Part shown: positions 35,251 to 47,717 of the stretch, one piece after another
Numbering within the stretch: the first letter of the stretch is position 1
Layout of the letters: every line of letters starts with the position of its first letter
Source of the DNA: Anodontia alba
Taxonomy: Eukaryota; Mollusca; Bivalvia; Lucinida; Lucinidae
Direction of reading: 5' to 3'
Assembly (NCBI GenBank): GCA_964016985.1
Contig: OZ024823.1
Span: forward strand, 63,880,514-63,944,513
DNA length: 64,000 nucleotides
Notes under the pieces: model-generated
What the model saw: only the letters and a program-made list of their open reading frames with translations
What the model was told of the DNA's origin: nothing
The model's database searches: none
Program-made: the position numbers and the translations under genes

Positions 35251-35404
35251 GTAAGCTGAGGGAAATACTGAATGTGTGTGTAGACATGTAGCTCCAGTTC
35301 TAATAGCTCAAACTCTAGATATTCTTTTATATTATCTGCACCAAATCATATTTTATGGTATTCATTAGAATTGCCTTGGTGAGGTATTTTTGATGAGTAA
35401 GTCA

Positions 35405-36803
35405 GGAGGAGTTAGTTTTTAGCAACAAACAAGAGGTGATCATATAATCGGATTTTTGATTAACGTGCAGGTATAGGGGCAACATCCACATCAGTGGCCC
35501 CCCTTCCAGATAGCTGGCTTGCTGCACACATGGTAGATCTCACACCAGATCTTTCACATATTTCTGTCATGAGGGTTGATAGCCGAGAGCTTCCACTCTC
35601 TGCAATCCCTCTCTGTCAGCTGCTTCCATGTCATCTTGTGCCTCCCAGGCCAATGCTTTCCCTCAACCTGTATGTGAAAAGCTGTCTTGACTGCAATAGA
35701 GAGGTGGCGTGAAGAGAGAACTGGTAGCAGCTCCTTGAACTTCTTCCAGGCGGTTTTCACACGTGTTGTGGTTGAAAGTTCACAGCCCCCTGCTGCTGAG
35801 AGCATGTCTTCTAGGTAGCAAAAGGAAGCTGCCACCTCCAGCTTGTCAGGTCGGACTTCCCTCTGTGGTCTGCCGTGCAAGGGGCAAGCAGTTCCCTGCC
35901 ACCGTGTACATCTGTAGTCAGTGTCCTTTGTCAAGCGCTTGAGCCCACTGCATTTCTTGTGCACCCAGTGCTTGCAGCCATTGCAGAAGATGCTGTTGTT
36001 GCCCACTCCAGTGCGACAGACGGCGCATGGAAACTCGCCTGAACTCTGCAGGAGGTCCAGGCCAGTACCACAGATCATGATCTTCGTCTTTCCTGCATTT
36101 ACAGTCAGTCCTTTCTTTTCCATTGCTTCTTTCCAAGTCAAGAGCCTCCTGACACATTCCTCGAGTGATTCAGCCATGATAACAAGGTCATTGGCATAGA
36201 GGTCCTCCCAGGGGACCCCAGAGCTGAACTCTTGTGATAAGGCTTCAAGCACAATGATGAAGAGCAGCGGGTTGAGTGAACACTGACCTTCACTTCAAAC
36301 TCTTCACTGTACCCCTCACGAACACGGACACGGCTCCCCGCATTCGCATACATCCCCTGCACCAGGCGCACAATCCACTCCTCCACACCAAGTTTTCTCA
36401 GCGCCCACCAGATGACCTTCCGAGGTACTCGATCAAACACCTTCTCCAGGTCTACGAAAGCCATGTAGAGTCTCTTGTTTGCAGCTAGATACTTCTCTTG
36501 CAGCTGCCTGACAACAAAGATTGCGTCTGTTGTGCCTCTGCCTGGGACGAAGCCAAACTGGGAATCGTCAGTTGACACCAACTGTCTGATGAGGCGGTCC
36601 ACAATCCTCTCCAGGACTTTCATGACCTGCTCTGTCAGCTTGAGACCACGGTAGTTGCCCCTTTCCAATGCGTACCCCTTTCCCTTGTAGAGGCAGACAA
36701 TGAAACTCTGCTCCCAGTCAGAGGGTACTTTGCCATCGAGAATGATAGCAGCTGCGAGGTCACAGATCATGGAGGCGCCCATGTCACCGGCTGCTTGTAA
36801 CAT
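35405..36803 (-). pseudogene. RTE-like LINE, 5'-truncated and inactivated
   Basis: Read on the - strand: IILDGKVPSDWEQSFIVCLY, GNYRGLKLTEQVMKVLERIV, FGFVPGRGTTDAIF, AFVDLEKVFDRVP (motif A), then a frame change near 36265 caused by lost bases before LNPLLFIIVLEALSQ. In the next frame the catalytic box reads YAND instead of YADD. A PHD-like C-x2-C-x10-C-x2-C-x4-H-x2-C cluster follows, then SFCYLEDMLSAAGG. A deletion follows SSRHLS, and the C-terminal PGRHKMTWKQLTERDCREWK continues to a stop at 35460 after another frame change. There is no endonuclease domain in the window. It is not a host gene. Confidence 0.88.
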
Positions 36804-36826
36804 CCCAAGTCAAGAAATCACTTTTT

Positions 36827-37123
36827 AGCTCTCCCGAACAACGTTCACGGAGAGCTATTGTACTACCCTCTACATCGGCATCGGCGTTGGCGGCCACATT
36901 GGCGTCAGTTCACAAATGTTAAAGTTTTCGTTGAAGTTTTTTAAGACCTCATTATTTCCTAACCTAATCACCAATTTGATTCATCTTTGGTATGATTATA
37001 CATATTGGTCCAAACGTTTGCACGGTACCATCCCCACCACCATAGATCATGTAAAGGTCAGGGTCACAGACTTAGAATTTTCATCTTAAAATTTTGTGTC
37101 AAAGTTTTTAGGACCTCATTATT
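36827..37123 (+). mobile_element. Helentron-like head and partial core, interrupted
   Basis: The head AGCTCTCCCGAAC plus ACGGAGAGCTATTG is followed by CATCGGCATCGGCGTTGGCG and repeat-like text including AAAGTTTTTAGGACCTCATT. It is cut at 37123 by the next head. The AAAGTTTTTAGGAC string recurs just before 39774. Confidence 0.65.
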
Positions 37124-39369
37124 AGCTCACCTGAGCTATGCTCAGGATGAGCTATAGTGATCACTTTTTGTCTGTCGTCTGTCCATCCGTGCGTCCATCT
37201 GTTAACATTTTCTAAAGTCTTCTCCTCTGAAGTCGCTGAGCCAATTTTGCTCAAATTTCATATGGAGCCTCCTTAGGTTGGGGGAATCAAAGTGCTAAAA
37301 TGGTCGCGGACCATTGACCAAGATGGCCGCCATGCCTATATATGGTAAAAACCTTTAAAAATCTTCTTCTGCAGAACCGAGGATGCCTTGGGGCTGAATC
37401 TTTGCACAAATCATTGGGGACAGGAGGTCTACCAAAGTTGCTAAAATAATTGTTGTACATTGACATTTGACCTTTTTACCACAAGATCAAGTTTGCTTTC
37501 CTGTGCATTTGTACGGGCACCATACATTTGTATTGGAAAAATGTTGAGAATTTCAAATGACTTCTGCTCTGAAGCCTCTGGGCCAATGTTGCTCAAATTT
37601 GATGTGGAGCCTCCTTGGGGTAGGGGAATGAAAGATTGCTAAAATGGCCGCGGTCCATTGACCAAGGTGGCTGCCTGCCCATATATGTTAAAAACCTTTA
37701 AAAATCTTCTTCTCCAGAACAGAGGATGCATTGGGGCTGAATCTTTGCACAAATCATCAGGGACGGGAGGTCTACCAAAGTTGCTAAAATGATTGTCCTA
37801 CATTGACATTTGACTATTCTACGGGGAGGTCGTTTGCTTCCCTATGCATTGGTATAAGCCCTATACATTTGTATTGAAAAATGGTGATAATTTCAAATGA
37901 CTTCTCCTCTGATGGCTCTGGGCCAACGTTGCTCAAATTTCATATGGAGCCTCCTTGGGGAAGGGGAATGAAAGATTGCTAAAATGGTCATGGTCCATTG
38001 ACCAAGATGGCTGCCATGCCCATATATGGTAAAAACCTTTAAAAGTCTTCTTCTCCAGAACCAAATAAGCCCTGGGGCCTAATCTTTGCACAAATCATCG
38101 GGGACAGGAGATCTACCAAAATTGCTAAAGTGATGGTCCAACTTTGAAGTTTGACCTTTTTATGGCAAGATCAAATTTGCTTCTCCATGCATTTGTATGG
38201 GCCCTATACATTTATCTGGGAAAAATGTTGAGAATTCATATTTTGGACATCTCTATAATCCATTTGAATCGAAACTTGATGATGAGCATTAGGGCGCCTA
38301 GTAGACACAAATTAGCTAAATGTGTCGATAGAAAATCCAAGATGGCTGCCACAGCTGCCATCTTGTAAATCAATTTTCGACATCTCTTCCCAAACCTTCG
38401 GTCGCCTTGAGCCGAAACGCAGTTTAGCAACAGGATGATTACTGGACCAAAATGAGCTAAAACTTTGTCGATCAGAAATCCAAGATGGCCACAACGGTTC
38501 AGCTCCATTGAACAAGATGGCCACCAGAGCTAAAAATAGAAAATCTTCAAACAACATCTTGTCCTTGGCCAATGGCCTGATTTCAAAATATTTGCATAGA
38601 AGTGTTCCTCCAATGGCCCTCTACCAAACATTGCTAAAATGGTTCTGCTTGGCTGAACAGAATGGCAGCCAGAGCTAAAAATAGAAAAATCTTTGAAAGA
38701 CATCTCCTCCACAGTCAGTGTCCTGATTTCAAAGTAATTTCACAGAAATGTTCCTCTTAAGGCCCTTTACCAAAATTGCTAAAAAAGTTCTGCTCGGCTG
38801 AACAAAATGGCCGCCAGAGCTAAAAATAGAAAAAAAAAACCTTTAAACATCTTCTCGGCTGATTTCAAAATGATTTCACAGAGATGTTCCTCTTATCCTC
38901 CGTTACCAAAATTGCCAAAATGGTTCTGCTCTGCTGAACAAAATGGTCACCAGAGCTAAAAATAGTAAAACTTTTAAATGACATCTCTGTGGCCAGTGGC
39001 CGGATTTTGAAAATAATTTCACATCAATGTTCCTCTTATGCCCCCTTTGCCAAAATTGCTAAAATGGTTCTGCTCTGCTGAACAAAATGGTTGCCAGAGC
39101 TAAAAATAGAAAAAAAAACCTTAAAGGACAGGATAAGTAGATGAACCAAATGACTTCTGAAAAATATCTGAATTTTTTTTTTACTTATAGCGCTTTGAAA
39201 ATTTCAGCATTTTAACCTTGTAAGCAAAATATCTCAAAAACTGTTTAAGCCATTGCCTTGTTATAAGTTTCAATATTTGATAGTATTGGAAAAATGTTGC
39301 ATGCCATCTGCATATCTGCAGTGGCGGTTTCACTCAGGTGAGCGAGTTGTGGCCCAGGGGCCTCTTGTT
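37124..39369 (+). mobile_element. Chimeric Helentron-like element, cores B then E, complete ends
   Basis: The head is AGCTCACCTGAGC, TAT, GCTCAGGATGAGCT. Core B fills 37200-38240, a C-like junction 38240-38480, and core E 38490-39120. The tail has CATATCTGCAGTGGCGG, CTCAGGTGAGC and a GGCCCAGGGGCC hairpin with TCTTGTT. It has the same module order as 23746-26020. Confidence 0.83.
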
Positions 39370-39773
39370 TTTTTTATTTGATTGACAAGTGCGAGTTCTG
39401 GCAAGCTATCCTGACTGGTGACAGGTCTTGTTAGGGACTCTGTTTTGACCGAAATAGTCCAAAGAAACATTCAAAAAAGACATTAACCCTTATAGCGCCA
39501 AGAAAAACTGCATCTGAAAATGTAGTCTGTTTATGTCGTCTGCTGAATATTCTTGCAGACTTTTCAAACCTATTTTTGCATACAGGCAAACAGTGCGGAC
39601 CCTGATCAGACTGCTCCTAAAGGACTAAAGGAGCAGTCTGGTCTGGGTCCACACTGTTTGCAAAAATGACTTTTAAAATCACAAGCAGATGACAAAGCAG
39701 ACGACAATAGTTGTGACTGGCACTTTAAGGGTTAAGAGATTACGTCAAAGTTTTTAGGACATCATTATTTGTT
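39370..39773 (+). repeat. Flank shared with 41897-42000, holding a MITE
   Basis: ATTGACAAGTGCGAGTTCTG through CCAAAGAAACATTC recurs at 41897-41995 after a different Helentron tail. The two copies differ by the TTAA MITE, present only here. Confidence 0.85.
39487..39731. mobile_element. Palindromic 245-bp MITE with TTAA duplication (piggyBac-like)
   Basis: It is flanked by TTAA at 39483-39486 and 39732-39735. The ends CCCTTATAGCGCCA and TGGCACTTTAAGGG are inverted. The centre carries CAGACTGCTCC and GGAGCAGTCTG arms around 39618-39645. The empty site is preserved at 41996-41999 (ACATTAAGAG). TTAA targets and CCC-starting ends are typical of piggyBac. Confidence 0.9.
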
Positions 39774-41896
39774 AGCTCACCTGAGCAAAAGCTCAGGGTG
39801 AGCTATTGTGATCACCCTTTGTCAGTCGTGGTCCATCATCCGTCGTTCGTCGTCAGTAATTAGTTTGTTAACACTCTAGAGGTCACAGTTTTGATCCAGT
39901 CTTGATGAAACTTGCCCAGAATGTTTGCCCCTATGAAATCTAGGATACTGGGTCACTTGGAGTCAAAAACTCGGTCACCAGGTCAAATCAAAGGAAAAAC
40001 TTGTTAATACTCTAGAGGTCACATTTTTGAAGCAATCATCATGAATATTGCTCAAAATGTTTGCCTTGATGATTTCTAGGTCAAGTTCAAAACTGGGTCA
40101 CTTGGGGTCAAAAACTAGGTCACCAGGCCAAATCAAAGGAAAACCTTGTTAACACTCTAGCGGTCACTATTTTGAAACAATCATCATGAATCTTGCTCAA
40201 AATGTTTGTCTTGATGAGTTCTAGTTCAAGTTCGAAACTGGGTCACTTGGGGTCAAACACTAGGTCACCAGGCCAAATCAGCAGATAACCTTGTTAACAC
40301 TCTAGAGGTCACATTTTTGAAGCAATCATCATGAATCATGCTCAAAATGTTTGTCGATGATTTCTAGGTCAAGTTCGAAACTGGGTCATGTGGAGTCAAA
40401 AATTAGGTCACCAGGCCAAATCAGCAGAAAACCTTATTAACACTCTAGCAGTCACATTTTTCAAGCAATCATCATGAATCTTGCTCAAATTGTTTGTCTT
40501 GATGATTTCTAGGTCATGTTTAAAACTGGGTAACTTGGGGTCAAAAACTAGGTCACCAGGCCAAATCAGCAGAAAACCTTATTAACACTCTAACGGTCAC
40601 ATTTTTGAAGCAATCATCATGAATCTTGCTCAAAATGTTTGTCTTGTTGAGTTCTAGGTCAAATTTGAAACTGGGTCACTTTGGGTCAAAAACTAGGTCA
40701 CCTAGCCAAATCAGCAGAAAACCTTGTTAACACTCTAGCGGTCACATTTTTGAAGCAGTCATCATGAATCTTGCTCAAAATGTTTGTCTTGATGATTTCT
40801 AGGTCAAGTTCAAAACTGGGTCACGAGGGGTCAAAAACTAGGTCACTTGGCAACATCAGTGTAAAACCTTGTTAACACTCTAGCGGTCACATTTATGAAG
40901 CAATCATCATGAATCTTGCTCAAAATGTTTGTCTTGATGATTTCTAGGTCATGTTCGAAACTGGGTCATGTGGGTTCAAAAACTAGGTAACCTGGCCAAA
41001 TCAGCAGAAAACCTTGTTAACACTCTAGCGGTCACATTTTTCAAGCAATCATCTTGAATCTTGCTCAAATTGTTAGTCTTGATGATTTCTAGGTCAAGTT
41101 TGAAACTGGGTCACTTGGAGTCAAACACTAGGTCACCAGGCCAAATCAGACCTTGTTAACACGCTAGAGGTCACATTTTTGAAGCAATCATCATGAATCT
41201 TGCTCAAAATTTTTATCATGATGATTTCTAAGTCTAGTTTGAAACTGGGTCACATGGGGTCAAAAACTAGGTCACCAGGCCAAGTCAAAGGAAAACCTTG
41301 TTAACACACCAGAGGTCACATTTTATAAATAATCATCATAAATATTGTTCAAAATGTTCGTCTTGATGATTTCTAGGTCTAGTTTAAAACTGGGTCACTT
41401 GATATCAGAAACTAGGTCACCAGGCCAAATCAAAGGAAAACCTTGTTGATGCTCTAGAGGTCACATTTTTGAAGTTATCATCATGAATCTTGCTCAAAAT
41501 GTTTGTCTTGCTGATTTCTAGGTGACATATATTTCACTGTCCAGTGACTTAAGTTTTTCCATTTAGGTCACTTTCTCAGTAATTATTGGTCCTACAGAGT
41601 GATGTTTGGTACTTGTGAAGTGTTTGTGTTTAGGTCAGTTTCTCAGTAACTATTGCTCCTACAGCCAGTGATACTTAGTACATGCATACATCTTAGCATG
41701 GCCCCTTGAGTGAAGTCATCCATATTTGACCTTGACCTCTATTTCACAGTCCATTAGACATGCTACATTGTCTTACTTATTAATATAATCATTTTGAATT
41801 TTGATCAGACTGTTTGCCTTGATCAGTTCTAGGTCAGGTTCTCAAAGTGCTAAGATACTCAGGTGAGCATTACAGGGCCATCATGGCCCTCTTGTT
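39774..41896 (+). mobile_element. Helentron-like element, core A, complete
   Basis: The head (AGCTCACCTGAGCAAAAGCT, CAGGGTGAGCT) has a CCGTCGTTCGTCGTC block. About 12 core A units near 144 bp follow. A long 3' region (41520-41850) precedes CTCAGGTGAGCATTACAGGG and a GGGCCATCATGGCCC hairpin with TCTTGTT. It serves as the full-length reference for the truncated copy at 419. Confidence 0.9.
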
Positions 41897-42000
41897 TATT
41901 TAATTGACAAGTGTGAGTTCAGGCAAGCTATCCTGTCTGATGACAGGGGACTCTGTTTTGTCTGAAATAGTCCAAAGAAACATACAAATAATACATTAAG

Positions 42001-42719
42001 AGATCATTTAGGTTTATTCTGTGATTTTTTTTTTTTTTTTTGTCATTATGGATCTCCGTCGGTATTTTCGTTTCCAGACGATAACTTGGGTAAATATCAG
42101 TGGATTTTCACCAAACGTGGTATATGCATTGATATTGTGGAGATCTGGTTTGGGATTGCTATTGGGCAAATTTAGTAAATTTTTGACAGAGTTATCTACC
42201 TGCCACAGAATAGTAGTGGGGTATCGTTTCACACTTTTATTAGATATTTATATGCTACAAAAGCAATAAATAGTAGAAGTACAGACTGTTAAAATGAACA
42301 TATAAACATTGTTATAAAGTATTTACTGACCAAACTGATCTGTCACTTTGACCGTTTGATAACAATGTTTATGTACTATATAGTTACTGCATAAACAGGT
42401 GTAACCTGTAAGTGTGAGCGAATAGCTGTCTCATATGGAAGGCCGGATTTTCTGACTGTCTTACCTAAATTGTACGATGGACATAACCTAATGAATATTA
42501 AATGTAAAGGTCAAAGTGATAGGTCAGTTTTGTTGATCTATATATATTATTGTAGGATACATTACCAGGTAGCTATTTACTATGACACTGTCCTAACAGT
42601 TGGGGGATGGGTGCCAGGCGAAATTTCTCCTCATGTAACATGCATTTTTATTAGGAGGTCACATGACTCAGGAATGGTGGATTTATTTTGACGTGAACAG
42701 AACTTTTCTGCTGTTTTCA
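42001..42719 (+). other. Unassigned sequence
   Basis: A T tract at 42025-42041 is followed by text in the style of one tandem-core unit (CACCAAACGTGGTATATGCA) to about 42230, then unassigned AT-rich sequence. No convincing exon. Confidence 0.4.
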
Positions 42720-42727
42720 GTTTGCTT

Positions 42728-43068
42728 GAATTCCCCCCAACTAAATGAGACTTACCTTGGTTAAGTGGATGTTTTGTTGGGATTCTTTGTAGGCATACAT
42801 ACACTGATGAGATCAGATGAGATGTGCGCTGCTGATTGTCTCAGTATTCTAACTCAGTTTTTCTAAGCATTAGGTTTTCAAAAAATCAGATCATCTACCA
42901 ACAGTCATAATTAACTAAAGAAGTGACCTTAATTTTTACTATCAATCCCAAGGGTGGGTTCAATAGGGAGGGCATCTGATCTTGCCAGTGTGTGTATGAC
43001 TACAAAGAATCCCAACCAAACATCCACTTAACCAAGGTAAGTCTTGTATAGTTGGGGGGATTCCTTTA
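42728..43068. repeat. Long inverted repeat beside the tyrosine recombinase
   Basis: ACTTACCTTGGTTAAGTGGA (about 42749-42768) and neighbouring bases are mirrored at 43000-43065, giving arms of roughly 75 bp with few mismatches around a spacer of about 190 bp. Both arms include a CCCCCCAACTA end. Confidence 0.8.
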
Positions 43069-43197
43069 TGTCATACCACTTTTGTTCTCGGATGAGACTT
43101 TAAAGCCTGGTTTTTTGTAAAGCTTACACTGGAATAAACCAATTAATTTATCCATATGTAAATCAAACTTTTGCCTTATTTTGATAATTTTCACTTA

Positions 43198-43500
43198 TTA
43201 TTCCAAAACCGCATGACTAAATCTCTGACTATTCCCTTTTTCCAGTTCCTTGTGATAGAATCGAACAAAAGTCCTTTTTGATGACCAACCAGTCACCTTT
43301 AATATGTCTTGCACTGGAACCATATTAGTTTTTGCTTTGAATGTAGTTGCTGATCTGATACTATATGGCGTATACTTAAAACAGTCAATCCCTGAATTAT
43401 ACATTACTGTTCTCAACCATCTGCTTATTGTGTCTCATGTCACACTGTTATTAGGTTTATCTCTCCTTAAAGATTTTGTTCTCTTCAAATATTCTTTTGA
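43198..43500 (-). pseudogene. Tyrosine recombinase fragment (DIRS/Ngaro/Crypton-type)
   Basis: On the - strand 43416-43198 reads YTPYSIRSATTFKAK, VPVQDILKVTGWSSKR, TFVRFYHKELEKG and stops. The spacing of (H/Y)SxRxAxTxxA, the GWSS helix and F(Y)H matches the C-terminal box of tyrosine recombinases, with Arg and the likely nucleophilic Tyr retained and the usual His replaced. Upstream the frame continues (KRTKSLRRDKPNNSVT) but meets a TGA near 43430 where DTISRW should follow. Only the C-terminal part is visible. A DIRS-like retroelement or Crypton source is inferred. No RT of that kind was found nearby. Confidence 0.72.
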
Positions 43501-43795
43501 AAAAATAAGGCACATAATCTCCTTTCAGGAAGCAAAAACTTCTGCAAATGGGTTATTTTTCCCAGCCTTAGACTGTTTTAACAACCCACTGTATACAAAC
43601 ACGTAAGATGCAAACCCCTTGTTCATGTTTCTTTGTTGTTGTTTTTTTTGAAATCTGTAAATTTATACCTTTTTATACACCCGTTTGAAAAATGGGACAT
43701 ATTATGTTATTGGATATGGCGTCCGTCCATCCGCAAACTTTTTCGTTTCCAGCTAACTCCTCCTACAGTTTACATCCGCTCAAGCTGAAACTTGC

Positions 43796-43816
43796 TATAT
43801 ATATATATATATATAG
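43796..43816 (+). repeat. (AT)n microsatellite
   Basis: About ten TA repeats inside the first core J unit. Confidence 0.95.
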
Positions 43817-44399
43817 ACCATGATGTGGAGCAGCGCATATTGTTTTGAGGTTACAGTCCACCAAATATTAGCAGAGTTATGCCCCTTTGAAAATTTCTGT
43901 AAACTTTTCATTTCCGGCTAACTCCTCCTACAGTTTACATCCGATCAAGCTGAAACTTGATTTGTAGTTAGACCATGATGTGGAGCAGCACATGTTGTTT
44001 CAAGGTTACAGTCCACCAAATGTTTGCAGAGTTATGCCCCTTTGAAAATTTCTGTAAACTTTTCATTTCCGGTTAACTTCTCTTCATTTATAGTTAGACC
44101 ATGATGTGGAGCAGCGCATAGTGTTTCGAGGTTACAGTCCACCAAATATTAGCAGAGTTATGCCCCTTTGAAAATTTCTGTAAACTTTTCGTTTCCGGCT
44201 AACTTCTCCTACAGTTTACATCCAATCAAGCTGAAACGATTTGTAGTTAGACCATGATATGGAGCAGCGCGTATTGTTTCAAAGTTACAGTCTACCAAAT
44301 ATTAGCAGAGTTATACCCCTTTGAAAATTTCTATTTTTTGTTTCTGGAAGAAAAAAAATAAAGTCAGTATAAAACAAGTTAAAGGTTTAAGTTGTTTAT

Positions 44400-44405
<6 letters not shown>

Positions 44406-44430
<25 letters not shown>

Positions 44431-47400
44431 GTGAGGTATTGTGATCACTCACCGTCCGTCGTCGTCGTCGTCCGTCTGTCCGTCCGTCCGTCCGTTCACA
44501 ATCTTTAAACAACATCTCCTCCTAAACCACTGATTGGATTTTGACCAAATTTCACAGGAATGATCCTTGGTTGATCCTCTTTCAAAGTTGTTCAAATGGT
44601 TCCGGTCCATTGCATATCTAGGTCACAGGAGCTAAAAATAGATTTTTTAACTAAAAACTCAAAAAATCTTCTCGTCAGAAACCACTGGACCGATTTCAAT
44701 AAAATTTTGCAGTAATGTTCCTTTGGTGATCCTCTACCAAGATTGTTCAAGCCATTTGGATTCTTCAAAAAACATTGCCGCCAGGGGGCGGGGCTTATTT
44801 TCCCTATATATCTATATGGAAAACTTTAAAAATCTTCTTGTCAGAAACCACTGGACCAATTTCAATATAATTTTGCCGAAATGTTCCTTTGGTGATCCTC
44901 TACCAAGATTGTTCAAGCCTTTTGGATTCGTCAAAAAACATGGCCGCCAGGGGGCGGGGCTTATTTTCCCTATATATCTGTATAGAAAACTTCAAAAATC
45001 TTCTTGTCAGAAACCACTGGACCAATTTCAATATAATTTTGCAGAAATGTTTCTTTGGTGATCCTCTACCAAGATTGTTCGAGACATTTGGATCCGTAAA
45101 AAAACATGGCCGCCAGGGGGCGGGGCTTATTTTCCGTATATATCTATATAGAAAACTTTAAAAATCTTCTCATCAGAAACCACTGGACCAGTTTCAATAT
45201 AATTTTGCAGAAATGTTCCTTTGGTTATCCTCTACCAAGATTGTTCAAGCCTTTTGGATTCGTCAAAAAACATGGCCGCCAGGGGGCGGGGCTTATTTTC
45301 CCTATATATCTGTATAGAAAACTTTAAAAATCTTCTTGTCAGAAACCACTGGACCGATTTCAATATAATTTTGCAGAAATGTATCTTTGGTGATCCTCTA
45401 CCAAGTTTGTTCAAGACATTTGGATTGGTCAAAAAACATGTCCGCCAGGGGGGGCGGGGCTTATTTTCCCTATATATCTATATAGAAAACTTTAAAAATC
45501 TTCTTGTCAGAAACCACTAGACCGATTTCAATACAATTTTGCAGAAATGTTCCTTTGGTAATCCTCTACCAAGATTGTTCAAGCCATTTGGATTCATCAA
45601 AAAACATGGCCGCCAGGGGGCGGGGCTTATTTTCCCTATATATCTATATAGAAATCTTTAAAAATCTTATTGTCAGATACCACTAGACCGATTTCAATAT
45701 AATTTTGCCGAAATGTTCCTTTGGTGATCCTCTACCAAGATTGTTCAAGACATTTGGATTCGTCAAAAAACATGGCCTCCAGGGCGGGGCTTATTTTCCC
45801 TTTACATCTATATAGAAAACTTTAAAAAATCTTCTTGTCAGAAACCATTGGACCGATTTCAATATGATTTTGCAGAAATGTTCCTTTGGTTATCCTCTAC
45901 CAAGATTGTTCAAGCCATTTGGATTCGTCAAAAAACATGGCCGCCAGGGGTCGGGGCTTATTTTCCTTATATATCTATATAGAAAACTTTAAAAATCTTC
46001 TTGTCATAAAGCACTGGATGGATTTCAATATTATTTTACAGTAATGTTTCTTCGATGATCCTCTACCAAGATTGTTCAAGCCGCCATGATTCGTTAAAAA
46101 ACATGGCCGCTAGGGGGCGGGGTTAATTTTTCATATATATCTGTATAGAAAACTTTAAAAATCTTCATGTCATAAACGACTGGACCGATTTCAATATAAC
46201 TTGGCAAAAATGTTTCCTTAGTGACCCTCTATCAAGATTATTCAAGCCGTCATGATTTGTCAAAAAACATGGCCTCTAGAGGGTGCGGGGCTTATTTTCT
46301 ATATATATCTATATAGAAAACTTGAAAAAATCTTGTCGTCGGAAACCGCAGGACTGATTTCAATATAACTTCACAGAAATGTTTCCTTGGTGACCCTTTA
46401 CCAAGATTGTTCAAACCGTTATGATTAATTTTGTCAAAAAACATGGCCGCTAGGGGCGGGGCTTATTTTCCTATATATCTATATAGAAAATTTTAATAGT
46501 CTTTTCAGAAACCACTTGACCGATTTCAATGTAACATTGCAGGAATGTTTCTTATGTAACCTTCTGTCAAGATTGTTCAAGCCGTCATGATTCGTCAAAA
46601 AACATGGCTGCCAGGAGTCGGGGCTTATTTTCCTTATATATCTATAGAAAACTTTAAAACTCTTCTTGTCAGAAACCACTGAACTGATTTCATTATAACT
46701 TTGCAGAAATGTTTCCTTGGTGACCCTCTACTAAGATTGTTCAAGTAATCATGATTCGTCAAAAAACATGGCTGCAGGGGGCAGGGCTTATTTTCCCTAT
46801 ATGTCTATATATAAAACTTTAAAAATCTTCTTTTCAGAAACCAATGGACCGATTTCAATACAACTTGGCTGGAATGTTTCTTTGGTGACCCTCTACAAGC
46901 CGTCATGATTCATCAAAAAACATAGCCGCTAGGGGGCGGGGCTTATTTTCCCAATATATCTATATAGAAAACTTTAAAAATCTTCTCGTAAGAAACAGTT
47001 GGACCGAGTTCAATGTAACTTGGCAGGAATGTTGCTTTAGTGACCTTCTACCATGATTGTTCAAGCCTTCATGATATGTCAAAAACCATGGCCCCCAGGG
47101 GGACGGGGCTTATTTTTCGTCTATATCTGCATAGATATTTTTAAAATTCTTATTGTCACATACTCCATGACCGATTTCAATATTACTTGGCTTGAATATT
47201 GCTTTGGTGAACCTCTATCAAGATTGTACAAGCAGTCATGATTCGTCAAAAAACATGGCTGCCATGGGGTGGGGCTTATTTTCCCTATATATCTAAATAG
47301 AAAACTTTAAAAATCTTCTTGTCAGAAACCACTGAACAGATTTCAATATAACTTGGCAGGAATGTTCCTTTGGTGACCCTCTACCAAGTTTGTTCAAGCT

Positions 47401-47717
47401 TTCATGATTCGTAAAAAAACATGGCCGTTAGGGCGTAGGGCTTTATAGCTATATAAAACATTTTAAACCACTGGACCAATTTCAATATAACTTGGCAGAA
47501 ATGTTCCTTTGGTGACCCTCTTTTAAGATTCAGTTCAAGTCGTCAAGATTTGTAAAAAAACATGGCCTGGGGTGTGGTGGAGGGGGGGTGGGGGTGGTTA
47601 GTGCTATAAAGTTTATACAAAAATCCTAGAGCAGTGAACTTGGCTGAAACTTCAACAGTAAATATGCAAATCTGTTTGGTCAGGTGAGCAATATAGGACC
47701 ATCATGGTCCTCTTGTT
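44406..47717 (+). mobile_element. Helentron-like element, core D, complete
   Basis: The head AGCTCACCTGAGCCGAAGGCT is followed by CACCGTCCGTCG and GTCCGTCC repeats. About 18 core D units near 166 bp follow; most contain CCGCCAGGGGGCGGGGC. The tail has GTCAGGTGAGCAATATAGGA and a GGACCATCATGGTCC hairpin with TCTTGTT. It is the least disturbed D array in the window. Confidence 0.9.

Noticed and set aside
35471..35590. Possible seventh FERM-gene exon (acceptor GTGCAG, phase-compatible open frame APLPDSWLAAHMVDL)
   Set aside because: The opposite strand encodes the C-terminus of the LINE (ending SQLSGRGATDVDVAPIPAR then stop at 35460), so the + frame is its shadow.
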